The position numbers and the translations under genes were made by a program. 52,928 bases of DNA from Flavobacterium pectinovorum (GTDB lineage Bacteria; Bacteroidota; Bacteroidia; Flavobacteriales; Flavobacteriaceae): contig NZ_RCZH01000002.1 of assembly GCF_006438875.1 (NCBI RefSeq), positions 264,425 through 317,352 on the forward strand. Direction: 5' to 3'. Positions 1-7,904 of the stretch are shown here, one piece after another. The notes under the pieces are model-generated. The model was not told the origin of the DNA and did no database searches. It worked only from the letters and a program-made list of their open reading frames with translations. The number at the start of each line of letters is the position of its first letter. Position 1 is the first letter of the stretch.

Positions 1-1867
1 GCTCATCCATCATAATCAATCTTGGATGGTTACCATTGAATTTTATAGAAGTATTTAACAAACTAAATGTGTAAGCCCAAATACATCTAATAAAGTCACT
101 CCCAGACGAATCGAATCTTATATCATAATCTTTTGTTTCGTCACCAAATGGTTTACGTATAACAGGTAAATAGTTTTCCCTAGACAAATGAATTACCTCA
201 CTTTGTTGGCTTGTATAGCTAAATTCCTTAAGTAAAATTTTAAAATTCTGTTCTAAGAAGTTTAATTTTTCATTGTCCAAACTTGAGAAATAATTTCTAG
301 GCAATCCATTTTCGTCTGAGATAATTTTTTCCCATTCTTTAGAAAGTTTTTTTAAATCTTCTAGTAAAAGATTGAAATCTTCCAGATATTTACTATAAAA
401 CTCTATTCTTTTTTTTAGGTTAAGACGATTTTCAATTTCAATAATGGATGGAAGTCTTTCATCAGAAATTAATTCTTTTTTAATTTGTCTTACATTGGCT
501 CTGGCTTCTGATAACTTTGCCCTATAAGCATCCAACTTTTTTTCTTTTTCTTTGATTGTTCTCTTCTGACCATCAATATAAACTGAAATCATTTTTATTT
601 GAGCATCGATAAAATCAATATTTTCATCCAAGCGCATTGGAATTTGTTCTACTTCCAAAGGTAATAGCGAATCTTTTAAATCTTGATTACAAGTTGGACA
701 GTTATTATTAGCAATTTGTAAATTAAAATCTGAGCCTAGATTTTTAACTTTTAAAGCTCCCTTGTTTTTTCGTAAATCATCCTTAAGCAAGTCTAACTGA
801 TTTCTATAACTACGAAGTTTATCTACATCAAAATTTAATTCCGTTGATAATAATTCAAAATTTAACGACAGTTTATTTATAAAAAGATTTAATTTCTCTA
901 ATTGAGATTCATCATTGGAAATATTTTGCCCCACAGAATAAATAGATTTATTTTCAGTCGCTTTTAATTCTTCTATTTGTAAATCAATGTAATCTGAGAT
1001 TGAATAATCAACTTCGTCTTTAGTCAGCAAAACATTAATTTTACTGTAATCGTTTATAATAATAGGTTTTTGTTCAATACCAATTATTTTTCCTCCTCCT
1101 TTTTCAGCATGCCTAACGAATTGATTATTTAGTGATATCCATTTTTCTTCAATTAATCTTTTTGTAAAAGCAATTCTTTGTTTTCTCTTTTTATTTTCTG
1201 TTACATCTAATTTTAATAAAAACTCTATTGCTCTAGCTTCTTTATTTGTTAAACTGTAATATGGCATTGTTGCAAAAAAATCAGACCAGCCTGATTTTTG
1301 CTCAATCATAAAAGATGAAGCTATCTGCTGTATATAAAGCTTTCTTGAATCTCCAGAATTACTTAAAACATTAGGAAGATTCCAATTTAAAAAGTTCTCC
1401 AAAAATAAATGAAACCCATAAATTTCATCCGTTGCACCACCCTTGTCATGAATGTACATAGGTTTAAAATCAACAATGTTACCTTCACTTTCATCAATAT
1501 ATTTACCAAAATAAACATCTACAAGTTGTGGTTTCCTACCTGAATTGCTTGCTACACTTCGCTTGACAGTGATAACATCTTGTTTGTCATTTTCAATTTC
1601 AAGATAAACGAAGGACTGTATTACTTGATGGAAAGAACCTTCAGGAAATTCTACTTGGTCTCTAAAAACCGACTGCATAGTCTTTTCATTCTTTCCTCCA
1701 ATAATCTCTTCAAAACCTAAACAATATGTTATTGCCTGAAAGAGACTACTTTTACCACTGGTATTATTAGCTCTAACAATATTCAATCCTTCCGTAAACT
1801 GATATTGTGAGCCATACAATCCTGATATTGTATTTATTTCAAACTTAATTTTATTAATTTTCAACAT
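1..1867 (-). CDS. Rad50/SMC-like ABC ATPase of an ABC-three-component system (partial)
   Basis: The first 622 residues are visible; the C-terminus lies beyond the left edge. The protein begins MLKINKIKFE and has a Walker A (A-N-N-T-S-G-K-S-S, residues 33-41) whose first glycine is replaced. Long charged helical, probably coiled-coil stretches flank a zinc-hook-like CPTC at residues 390-393. The window stops inside a Walker B reading LIMMDE. This is the architecture of a Rad50-like ATPase with a CxxC hinge. The ATG overlaps the end of the next gene upstream in the operon by 14 bp, so the three minus-strand genes are translationally coupled. Family knowledge: such ATPases pair with a small middle component and an effector carrying a C-terminal ABC-3C domain in predicted anti-phage conflict systems. 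The exact subtype cannot be told without the C-terminus. Confidence 0.82.
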   Translation of the reverse strand, partial: MLKINKIKFEINTISGLYGSQYQFTEGLNIVRANNTSGKSSLFQAITYCLGFEEIIGGKNEKTMQSVFRDQVEFPEGSFHQVIQSFVYLEIENDKQDVITVKRSVASNSGRKPQLVDVYFGKYIDESEGNIVDFKPMYIHDKGGATDEIYGFHLFLENFLNWNLPNVLSNSGDSRKLYIQQIASSFMIEQKSGWSDFFATMPYYSLTNKEARAIEFLLKLDVTENKKRKQRIAFTKRLIEEKWISLNNQFVRHAEKGGGKIIGIEQKPIIINDYSKINVLLTKDEVDYSISDYIDLQIEELKATENKSIYSVGQNISNDESQLEKLNLFINKLSLNFELLSTELNFDVDKLRSYRNQLDLLKDDLRKNKGALKVKNLGSDFNLQIANNNCPTCNQDLKDSLLPLEVEQIPMRLDENIDFIDAQIKMISVYIDGQKRTIKEKEKKLDAYRAKLSEARANVRQIKKELISDERLPSIIEIENRLNLKKRIEFYSKYLEDFNLLLEDLKKLSKEWEKIISDENGLPRNYFSSLDNEKLNFLEQNFKILLKEFSYTSQQSEVIHLSRENYLPVIRKPFGDETKDYDIRFDSSGSDFIRCIWAYTFSLLNTSIKFNGNHPRLIMMDE

Positions 1868-2333
1868 TGAATAATGACCATTTATTTGAAATAGATTCTA
1901 TTCTATTATCTGTTATTTTTCTTTTCCCAACAAAATTCAAAAACTCTAATTCTTCATGAAAAACATCGTTTTTTTTAATCAGTTTAAAAAATTCTTTACC
2001 TTTTTCTATCAATAAATACTTACCCCCTTCAATTTTGCAAATCTCTTCTGCTACACAAAATAATAACGCTCTGTTGAGTGCAGGTTCTATACCCCACACT
2101 GTCATTTCTGCAACATAATTATTCTTAATCAGCTCTAATACTTCATCTTTATTTTTATCATTTTTTAATGCCCAACTCAATAGGTGCAATTTCAATAAAC
2201 TAGACTTATTTCCAGTACAAGTAAGGCTTAAAATCATTACAATTTGGGCAATTTTATACATTGGTCTATAATCTGCAGGAATAGAAATTGGCTTTTTAGA
2301 AAATTTCAAACTTTTAATTTCAAAATCACTCAT
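1854..2333 (-). CDS. ABC-three-component system middle component (small wHTH-like protein)
   Basis: This is a 159-aa soluble protein with no signal peptide or membrane segment. It is predicted mainly helical, with a hydrophobic helix around residues 24-42 (Y-K-I-A-Q-I-V-M-I-L) and a C-terminal basic wing-like stretch. Its 3' end overlaps the ATPase start by 14 bp and its start lies 2 bp from the stop of the effector gene, so it is the middle gene of a tight three-gene unit. Size, order and the winged-helix-like look fit the middle component of ABC-3C systems, which is thought to bridge ATPase and effector. The function comes from gene order more than from a diagnostic motif. Confidence 0.65.
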   Translation of the reverse strand: MSDFEIKSLKFSKKPISIPADYRPMYKIAQIVMILSLTCTGNKSSLLKLHLLSWALKNDKNKDEVLELIKNNYVAEMTVWGIEPALNRALLFCVAEEICKIEGGKYLLIEKGKEFFKLIKKNDVFHEELEFLNFVGKRKITDNRIESISNKWSLFNVEN

Positions 2334-2335
2334 AA

Positions 2336-3265
2336 TTATTCAAAATTTATTGGACATCTCAAAATCCAGTCTGCCATTACTTGATTTGTTAGATTGATAA
2401 TCATTTCCTGTTCTAATTTTGGAAACGCAATATTAAGTTTATCAGTAACTAAATCTTTAAAGCTAAAATATAACTGATTTTTATCTTCCACAGGAAACAT
2501 ACATTTTTCGACTACCTCATTTTCAACTAGACTAACAATTGCTAAAAATTTTTCATATTCGGTAGGATATTGGTTTTCCCACGTTCTCAATAATATATTT
2601 CCTCCTAAAAAAGATGCAATTGTTTTTTCAGTTAATATATCTACTCTTTCATCGACATTATTTGCACTGCTATCAAACCTTGATAAATGTTTTTTCTGAG
2701 CATTTTCAACTAATGATATTTCACTATCTTTCCATTTTAACTTTTCTCCCTCAGTGATTTCATCATTCGGAGATAAATTAATTTTTTGATTCGTAGAATC
2801 TAAAGCTAGTGCTAGGTGTGGGTGAAGAAAATTAATATCTTCAAAAATAATTTCAAAATTTTCATTATCAACAATAGATAACTGCCAAGATTTAACTTCA
2901 TCTCTCTTTGATGTACAATGCGCAACTATGTCATTCTTGCTATGAAGAGGAGTAACAAAATACCATTTGTTGATTTTAGTGTCTCCTAAAAAAGTCTTTA
3001 ACTGTTTCTCATAGGTTTTAAGCTTTTTCAAATCTTTAGTTATTTTATCCCTGTGTTTTTCATATAAATCAGAGCTTGAATATGTTTCATCAGGGCAATA
3101 ACATTGAAAAACTTTACCAGTACGAGTAAAGCCTTCTATTCCATAATCGCCAGGCGTTGCTTTAACTTCGATATAAACTTCTTCTCTAAAATTCTGCTTA
3201 AAACAAATTTGACAAATATATTCCCATTTGTCTCCATCAAATGTTCCGAATTCAGTTTTTATCAT
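2336..3265 (-). CDS. ABC-three-component effector: restriction-endonuclease-like N-terminus plus ABC-3C C-terminal domain
   Basis: This 309-aa protein is the first gene of the unit. The N-terminal ~100 residues look like a restriction-endonuclease fold: F-D-G-D-K-W-E-Y-I-C near residue 9, then P-G-D-Y-G-I-E-G and V-F-Q-C-Y-C-P-D-E. This matches the layout of Mrr-like nucleases (acidic residue, then a Q-x-x strand), but the usual Q-x-K lysine is replaced by tyrosine/cysteine. The last ~110 residues end in A-D-W-I-L-R-C-P-I-N-F, the kind of C-terminus seen in ABC-3C CTD proteins. Inference: the ATPase senses DNA or its ends and this component cuts or marks it. Whether the nuclease site is active is open. 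Confidence 0.65.
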   Translation of the reverse strand: MIKTEFGTFDGDKWEYICQICFKQNFREEVYIEVKATPGDYGIEGFTRTGKVFQCYCPDETYSSSDLYEKHRDKITKDLKKLKTYEKQLKTFLGDTKINKWYFVTPLHSKNDIVAHCTSKRDEVKSWQLSIVDNENFEIIFEDINFLHPHLALALDSTNQKINLSPNDEITEGEKLKWKDSEISLVENAQKKHLSRFDSSANNVDERVDILTEKTIASFLGGNILLRTWENQYPTEYEKFLAIVSLVENEVVEKCMFPVEDKNQLYFSFKDLVTDKLNIAFPKLEQEMIINLTNQVMADWILRCPINFE

Positions 3266-3351
3266 TCTTTGAAATTAATTAGGTTCTAAAATTAATAAAA
3301 TTTTATCAAGAATATGTTTATATTGTAAGCAATTAAAAAACATGTTATCAA

Positions 3352-4299
3352 GTGATAAAAGATATACCTAATTCAAGTGAATATCAAAATGTAGGCATCG
3401 AATGTTTACTTCAAGCCTATGATAATATTTGCAATGTAGATAATGCATTAAGTCCCGAAACTCCTCGCGATAAAATTTGGAATTATAATCAGATTGTTTT
3501 AAGAACCTCTCTTGTACTAATTCATCAAGGAATTGAAGGATTACTAAAATCTGAAATTTGCAAAAAATCTCCCCTACTTTTAATTGATAGAAAAAGAAGT
3601 GATTGGAAAACTTTACCAAATAGCGGAGATGAGTCTTTTTCTGATTTCAATACAATTGGTGGAGATGACTTATTAAAAACATTCTATGCTTGTGTTAATT
3701 TAAAAGAAATACATGATGATTTTCCAACCCACTATGAAGATATAAGAATTAAGCGTAATAAGATTGTTCATGGATTAGGCACAGAAAATCTAACGCCTGA
3801 ATATGTATTAAAATTAATTTTAAATTCATTTACTTATCTGCTAGGAAAAGATAGCTTTTGGGATTCGGTATTGAATAAGTTTTATGAACATCCGGGATTT
3901 GAACATGATGATTCTCATGTTGAATGGCAAGACTCCAATCAATATATGAGAATAGAATATCTAAATGTTTTCTTAGGAAAAGGAGAATTAAAAAAACATT
4001 TTTCTGTTAACATAACTGCAAGAGAATATTTATGTCCATTTTGCATTGAAAAAGCTGAAGAAATAACCGAAGAAGGAATTCTAAGACCCGATAGTAAATG
4101 GGCATTTCTAAACCCTAATCAACCAAATTCAACAGATATGTCTTGTATTATTTGTCGAACGGATTTTGGAGTAATAAGAGAGGATTGTATTAAGGAAGAT
4201 TGCAAAGGCAATGTAAAATACTTGCTTGAAGACGAAGATTTAGGAGACGAAGAAATATGGGTATGCTTAACTTGCTGGAACGAAGAGACAAAAAAATAA
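3352..4299 (+). CDS. HEPN-like protein with C-terminal zinc-ribbon cluster
   Basis: This 315-aa protein uses a GTG start; the nearest ATG at 3342 is out of frame and stops at once. Residues 45-160 are helical and carry R135-N-K-I-V-H140, the R-N-x3-H signature of HEPN ribonucleases, preceded by a helix with H-Q-G-I-E-G-L-L-K. Residues ~225-312 hold CPFC, CIIC, a further C-x4-C and CLTC, suggesting two zinc ribbons. It stands alone on the plus strand, divergent from the ABC-3C operon by 86 bp and convergent with the RES operon. Inference: a metal-independent RNase effector with a nucleic-acid-binding zinc module. I do not recognise a named family. The HEPN assignment rests on the motif and its helical setting. 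Confidence 0.55.
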   Translation: MIKDIPNSSEYQNVGIECLLQAYDNICNVDNALSPETPRDKIWNYNQIVLRTSLVLIHQGIEGLLKSEICKKSPLLLIDRKRSDWKTLPNSGDESFSDFNTIGGDDLLKTFYACVNLKEIHDDFPTHYEDIRIKRNKIVHGLGTENLTPEYVLKLILNSFTYLLGKDSFWDSVLNKFYEHPGFEHDDSHVEWQDSNQYMRIEYLNVFLGKGELKKHFSVNITAREYLCPFCIEKAEEITEEGILRPDSKWAFLNPNQPNSTDMSCIICRTDFGVIREDCIKEDCKGNVKYLLEDEDLGDEEIWVCLTCWNEETKK

Positions 4300-4303
4300 T
4301 TTT

Positions 4304-4338
4304 GTAGTGTTTCACTAACTGTGTAAGTGAGACACTAC
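4304..4338. terminator. Hairpin between convergent genes
   Basis: A 13-bp stem (GTAGTGTTTCACT paired with AGTGAGACACTAC, one wobble) with a 9-nt loop sits 5 bp after the HEPN gene's stop. A T-run follows it only on the minus strand, so it may act mainly as terminator for the minus-strand RES operon that converges here. Confidence 0.5.
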
Positions 4339-4390
4339 CATGAAATTTTAGAAAATGAAGCGGTTAATACAATCTGCAAAATCATTTGAT

Positions 4391-5410
4391 TTAAATTAAT
4401 TGATGAGCAATTTTAACATCTGTTACTCTATAAGTTAGGACTTCTATACATTCCATTTTATTCTCTTTAAAAAGAACAATATTTTTTCCGCCAACATGTA
4501 ATGAACTATTAAACATTATTCCATCAGCATCAGAAAGACTTCTTATAAACTCACAAATAAATTGTGTTGGAATATACTCTAATTCAGAATCATATCTTCT
4601 TAATGGTTTGGATAGGTCAGCACTTATGCTTTTCTTTAATAATACGCTTTTAACATATTCTTTTATGTTCTCAATATTTAAAAAAAGGCTCAAACTTTCT
4701 GTAAAATCAACTAACGAAATGACCTCCCCTTTTTTTGCAACAAATTTAGCGACACTTACTTCATCTAGATAAGTGGCTCTGGTCTCATAGAAAGTTGTAC
4801 TTTCCGAAGTACTTAAATACAGATATGGAATTCCTTGTGGGTTAGCTCTTCCTGCACTAGATTTTTCCTTTGACGGACTTCCCATTTCATTTAAATTATA
4901 AGCAACTTGTGCATCATTGGAATGAATTCTTGCCCGAAAAAGTATTTCTCCATCAGGTAGAGAGTTATTCCGTGCAAAAAATTTATCCCATCGCAACTCT
5001 TCAAATAAATTCAAGTTTGTTAAAAAACGCCTTTCCCATTTCAAATCTTCTTTTAATAATGTCCAAAAGGAAGTACTTTCAATTATCTCGTGCTCATAAA
5101 CAACATTTTTGGTTGGAATATCAATTGTAGAACCTAATTTGGATAGAACTTCTGCTAAAATACTATGTCCTTTATCTTTATTTGCAAATAGCCCCCAATC
5201 ATTATCTATTAATTGCAGTAAAGAAACTCCGTCATCAGATTCTTCAAAAGAATTTAAAAATTCTGCAAAAAAATCTAATAGTTCATCAATACTTATTAGC
5301 TCGGAATCAACTTTGATTTCACAAAAATTACAATTACCTCTTGAAGATGAATTTGACTCTATAAATCTTTTTAAATCACTATCATTGAAACAATTACTAC
5401 AAACATTCAT
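4391..5410 (-). CDS. HEPN-associated N-terminal domain plus RES domain toxin-like protein
   Basis: This 339-aa protein has a zinc-finger-like pair CSNC (4-7) and CNFC (27-30), then an acidic helical segment to about residue 145 that matches the HEPN/RES N-terminal domain. A RES domain covers about 155-320. The RES triad is visible: Arg159 in L-F-R-A-R, Glu209 in F-Y-E-T-R and Ser302/303 in M-F-N-S-S-L. Known RES proteins degrade NAD+ or ADP-ribosylate targets and act as toxins in Xre-Res pairs. No Xre antitoxin is next to it. Instead it is the last gene of an operon with sce7725- and sce7726-family genes (13-bp gap). Inference: the toxic effector of a three-gene defence unit. Confidence 0.75.
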   Translation of the reverse strand: MNVCSNCFNDSDLKRFIESNSSSRGNCNFCEIKVDSELISIDELLDFFAEFLNSFEESDDGVSLLQLIDNDWGLFANKDKGHSILAEVLSKLGSTIDIPTKNVVYEHEIIESTSFWTLLKEDLKWERRFLTNLNLFEELRWDKFFARNNSLPDGEILFRARIHSNDAQVAYNLNEMGSPSKEKSSAGRANPQGIPYLYLSTSESTTFYETRATYLDEVSVAKFVAKKGEVISLVDFTESLSLFLNIENIKEYVKSVLLKKSISADLSKPLRRYDSELEYIPTQFICEFIRSLSDADGIMFNSSLHVGGKNIVLFKENKMECIEVLTYRVTDVKIAHQLI

Positions 5411-5423
5411 AATTTTAGTAAAA

Positions 5424-6347
5424 TTAAATAATCTGATTCATTAATTCTAGGTGGTTTTTTATAGCAATCTTTTTTACCATTCCAAGCCCTGGATATTTAG
5501 ACTCTTTAAGATAATTTCTCAACTCATTTGTTGCTTCGTTATGAATATTATTTGAATCAATAAATTTAACAGCTTTTTCCAAAGCTTCTTTAAATTTACC
5601 TTGTATATCAGCCCTATCAAAATTACTCGTAGATGTAAAATGTCTTATCCAAACCTCATTATTGTCTTTTTTATAAGTTAAGTGTATGGCAACTGCAAAG
5701 GGAGCGCTCCCTCCTTCAATAAAGTCACTAACAAGGACTGTATAGTCTGAAAAGCCCGAATACCCTTCTTCTTTATAAAATAAATGTTCTTCAGAGAATT
5801 TTTCCGCAGACATTTCTAAATAATCACTATTTCGTTTTTGTCCACTAAATTTATCATCTAATCTAATAAGATGCTTATCCTGTCCTAACAGAGTTCTTTT
5901 TAAAGTCCTGTTCTCTTGAGAAAGAACTATATATTTCACATTTTCAGAAAAAATTAACTGATTAAAACTATGATTACTTGTATCCGTTAATCCATTGCAG
6001 ATTATCATTACATTTGAATAACCCGTTTCAATAATCAGTTTCTCTATTTCATAATAATTATTTGAAACAACAAAGGCAGGAATCCAACTGTCTTCTCCTA
6101 TTAAACAATCCCCTAAACCCTCAACTATTTGACTATAATTATCAATTTCTCCTACTTGGGGATTTAGTATTAAGGCAAACTTTACATTTGCATCTCTTAG
6201 AATCGGCAAGGCAATCTTCATGCTATTGAAAGTTTTTTTGACGGGTTCGATTATTGGAATCACATTGTTACGCCCTCCTCGACAACCTGCAAATTCTCTT
6301 AATGCAATTAACTCAAATTGCCTTCCTCTTAAATATGGATAATACAT
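5424..6347 (-). CDS. sce7725 family protein
   Basis: This 307-aa cytoplasmic protein opens with M-Y-Y-P-Y-L-R-G-R-Q-F-E-L-I-A-L-R-E, the hallmark of the sce7725 family. Next come V-I-P-I-I-E-P-V-K and F-A-L-I-L-N-P, alternating strand/helix elements that suggest a TIM-barrel-like fold. The family has no established biochemical role that I know of. It lies 4 bp downstream of the sce7726-family nuclease gene and 13 bp upstream of the RES gene, so the three are surely co-transcribed. The sce7725/sce7726 pairing is known. The appended RES gene makes the unit look like a complete conflict system in which this protein could be a sensor or a regulator of the effectors (inference). Confidence 0.8.
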   Translation of the reverse strand: MYYPYLRGRQFELIALREFAGCRGGRNNVIPIIEPVKKTFNSMKIALPILRDANVKFALILNPQVGEIDNYSQIVEGLGDCLIGEDSWIPAFVVSNNYYEIEKLIIETGYSNVMIICNGLTDTSNHSFNQLIFSENVKYIVLSQENRTLKRTLLGQDKHLIRLDDKFSGQKRNSDYLEMSAEKFSEEHLFYKEEGYSGFSDYTVLVSDFIEGGSAPFAVAIHLTYKKDNNEVWIRHFTSTSNFDRADIQGKFKEALEKAVKFIDSNNIHNEATNELRNYLKESKYPGLGMVKKIAIKNHLELMNQII

Positions 6348-6351
6348 AGTT

Positions 6352-7290
6352 CTAAATTTGTATTGGTTTATTTAATTTTTCAACTAAAATCTGATAAGTT
6401 CTGTCATCAATATTCAATGCTAATCCAATCTGTCTTAATTCTTTAAAAAAAGATTTTATATTTATGGTATTAGATTTACGCTTCTTTAATTGTTCAATAA
6501 ACAATATATTTAAGTCTTCTAAAGGAATTTGTTTTATTAAAGCACTACAAATATCAAACATATTAAAACTATTCATTTTAGGTAGTTCTCCATAATATTG
6601 ATTAATAATTGATTTATACTCATTCGTTCTTATTGAACGGATAATGCTTTCTGGGTCTATGTCTAAATTTATTTTTGCAGGTCTTATTTCAGTCATTTTT
6701 AGAGACCTTGGATAGTTATTTAAAGCAATTATTCCGACGGAATCATCCTCTTTTAAGTATTTATCAATTAATGCTTCATGAGTAACAATATAAGATTCTT
6801 TAAAAATCTTACGATAATCTGATAGTTGCCCATTAAGCCTTTTATTTGAATCTAATTCCGTTTTAATTTCGAAAGCTTTACTTGTTCCATTAAATAAAAC
6901 AATATCTGCTATAGAGCCTCCTACTCTAAACTCATTTATTGCAATAGTATCTTTTACCCCATAAGAGTTTATAAGCAATTCATTTATAAAAGTATTTTTA
7001 TATACATACTCATTTCTATATTGTTTACTTAACTCTTTATAAACAAAACGGATATAATCATAATAAGTACTAATACCATTTCCAACCTTTAATTGGTCGT
7101 ACATAGCGATTTTAGAATTTATAAACGAATAATCATCATTCCGTAATAACTTTAAAAAATATGTACTTGAAAAGATTGAAGAATAGCTCCTCATTCTATT
7201 CAATTCTATATTTTTATTTTTATTTTTCATTTTCTCTCTACTTGCAGATTGTTTTTGCAAAGGTAATTTAATCATTTGCTTTAAAGACAA
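6352..7290 (-). CDS. sce7726 family protein, PD-(D/E)xK nuclease-like
   Basis: This 312-aa protein is the first gene of the sce7726-sce7725-RES operon. A PD-(D/E)xK core is visible: Glu120, then Asp129 in G-G-S-I-A-D-I-V-L-F, then E141-I-K143, with Q155 downstream as in VRR-NUC/Holliday-resolvase-like nucleases. The N-terminal ~32 residues are basic and low complexity. The conserved part begins at M33 (MRSYSSIFSS), so the true start may be internal. Family knowledge: sce7726 proteins are adjacent to sce7725 proteins in diverse bacteria. Inference: a DNA or RNA nuclease that attacks invaders or triggers the RES partner. Confidence 0.78.
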   Translation of the reverse strand: MSLKQMIKLPLQKQSASREKMKNKNKNIELNRMRSYSSIFSSTYFLKLLRNDDYSFINSKIAMYDQLKVGNGISTYYDYIRFVYKELSKQYRNEYVYKNTFINELLINSYGVKDTIAINEFRVGGSIADIVLFNGTSKAFEIKTELDSNKRLNGQLSDYRKIFKESYIVTHEALIDKYLKEDDSVGIIALNNYPRSLKMTEIRPAKINLDIDPESIIRSIRTNEYKSIINQYYGELPKMNSFNMFDICSALIKQIPLEDLNILFIEQLKKRKSNTINIKSFFKELRQIGLALNIDDRTYQILVEKLNKPIQI

Positions 7291-7379
7291 TTTAATGTAT
7301 TGGATATGCTATAGAAAAAAGCAAACAATTTTACTGAAATGTATTTATTGTGAATGGATAAATAAATTAAGTAATTAAA

Positions 7380-7901
7380 TTACTCATTATTGTTTTTTGT
7401 AATTATTAAATAAAAATCTGTCAAATTTCTCATTGTCACAAGCAGAATATGTACAACTAAAAAAACCATTATGGAATATATTACTAATTTAACACTATGA
7501 TTAATTTGAAACAAATTAGAAATCAAAGGCATTAGTAGACAGCCAATTATTATTAATATCTCTAAAATAACTGAGTATGTAAAATTAATTAGAATTAATT
7601 CATATAATGTTATGTTTTTCCTTCCTTTTTTAAAGTTTGTAATAATCCTCTTTATTTCTTCGAGATTTTTACCACCTCCCGTAGTAATTATAGTAATTAC
7701 CGCAATCGAAAAACCTAATAGAACTCCCAAAATATTTATAGAGTTGTCTTTAAACATTTTATAAGCTGATAAATCATATTTACAGTTAAAAAAAAATAGT
7801 AGTAAACAAAATAGAATGGGAAAAAACCATTCATAAATTATTATCCTTTTGTTTAAAGTTTTAAAATAATCAAGAAATAAAAGTATAAACTCTAAATACA
7901 T
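7380..7901 (-). CDS. Four-helix inner-membrane protein, RexB-like partner
   Basis: This 173-aa protein has four predicted membrane segments (about 23-41, 52-72, 104-127 and 134-156) and no signal peptide. Short basic loops (K-K-G-R-K between helices 2 and 3) point to a cytoplasmic face. It starts 3 bp after the stop of the 282-aa soluble partner, so the two are one operon. The pair matches phage lambda RexA (279 aa, soluble) and RexB (144 aa, four membrane helices) in size, order and topology. In that system RexB depolarises the membrane during abortive infection. Sequence identity is not obvious by eye, so the assignment is by architecture. Confidence 0.45.
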   Translation of the reverse strand: MYLEFILLFLDYFKTLNKRIIIYEWFFPILFCLLLFFFNCKYDLSAYKMFKDNSINILGVLLGFSIAVITIITTGGGKNLEEIKRIITNFKKGRKNITLYELILINFTYSVILEILIIIGCLLMPLISNLFQINHSVKLVIYSIMVFLVVHILLVTMRNLTDFYLIITKNNNE

Positions 7902-7904
7902 ACT

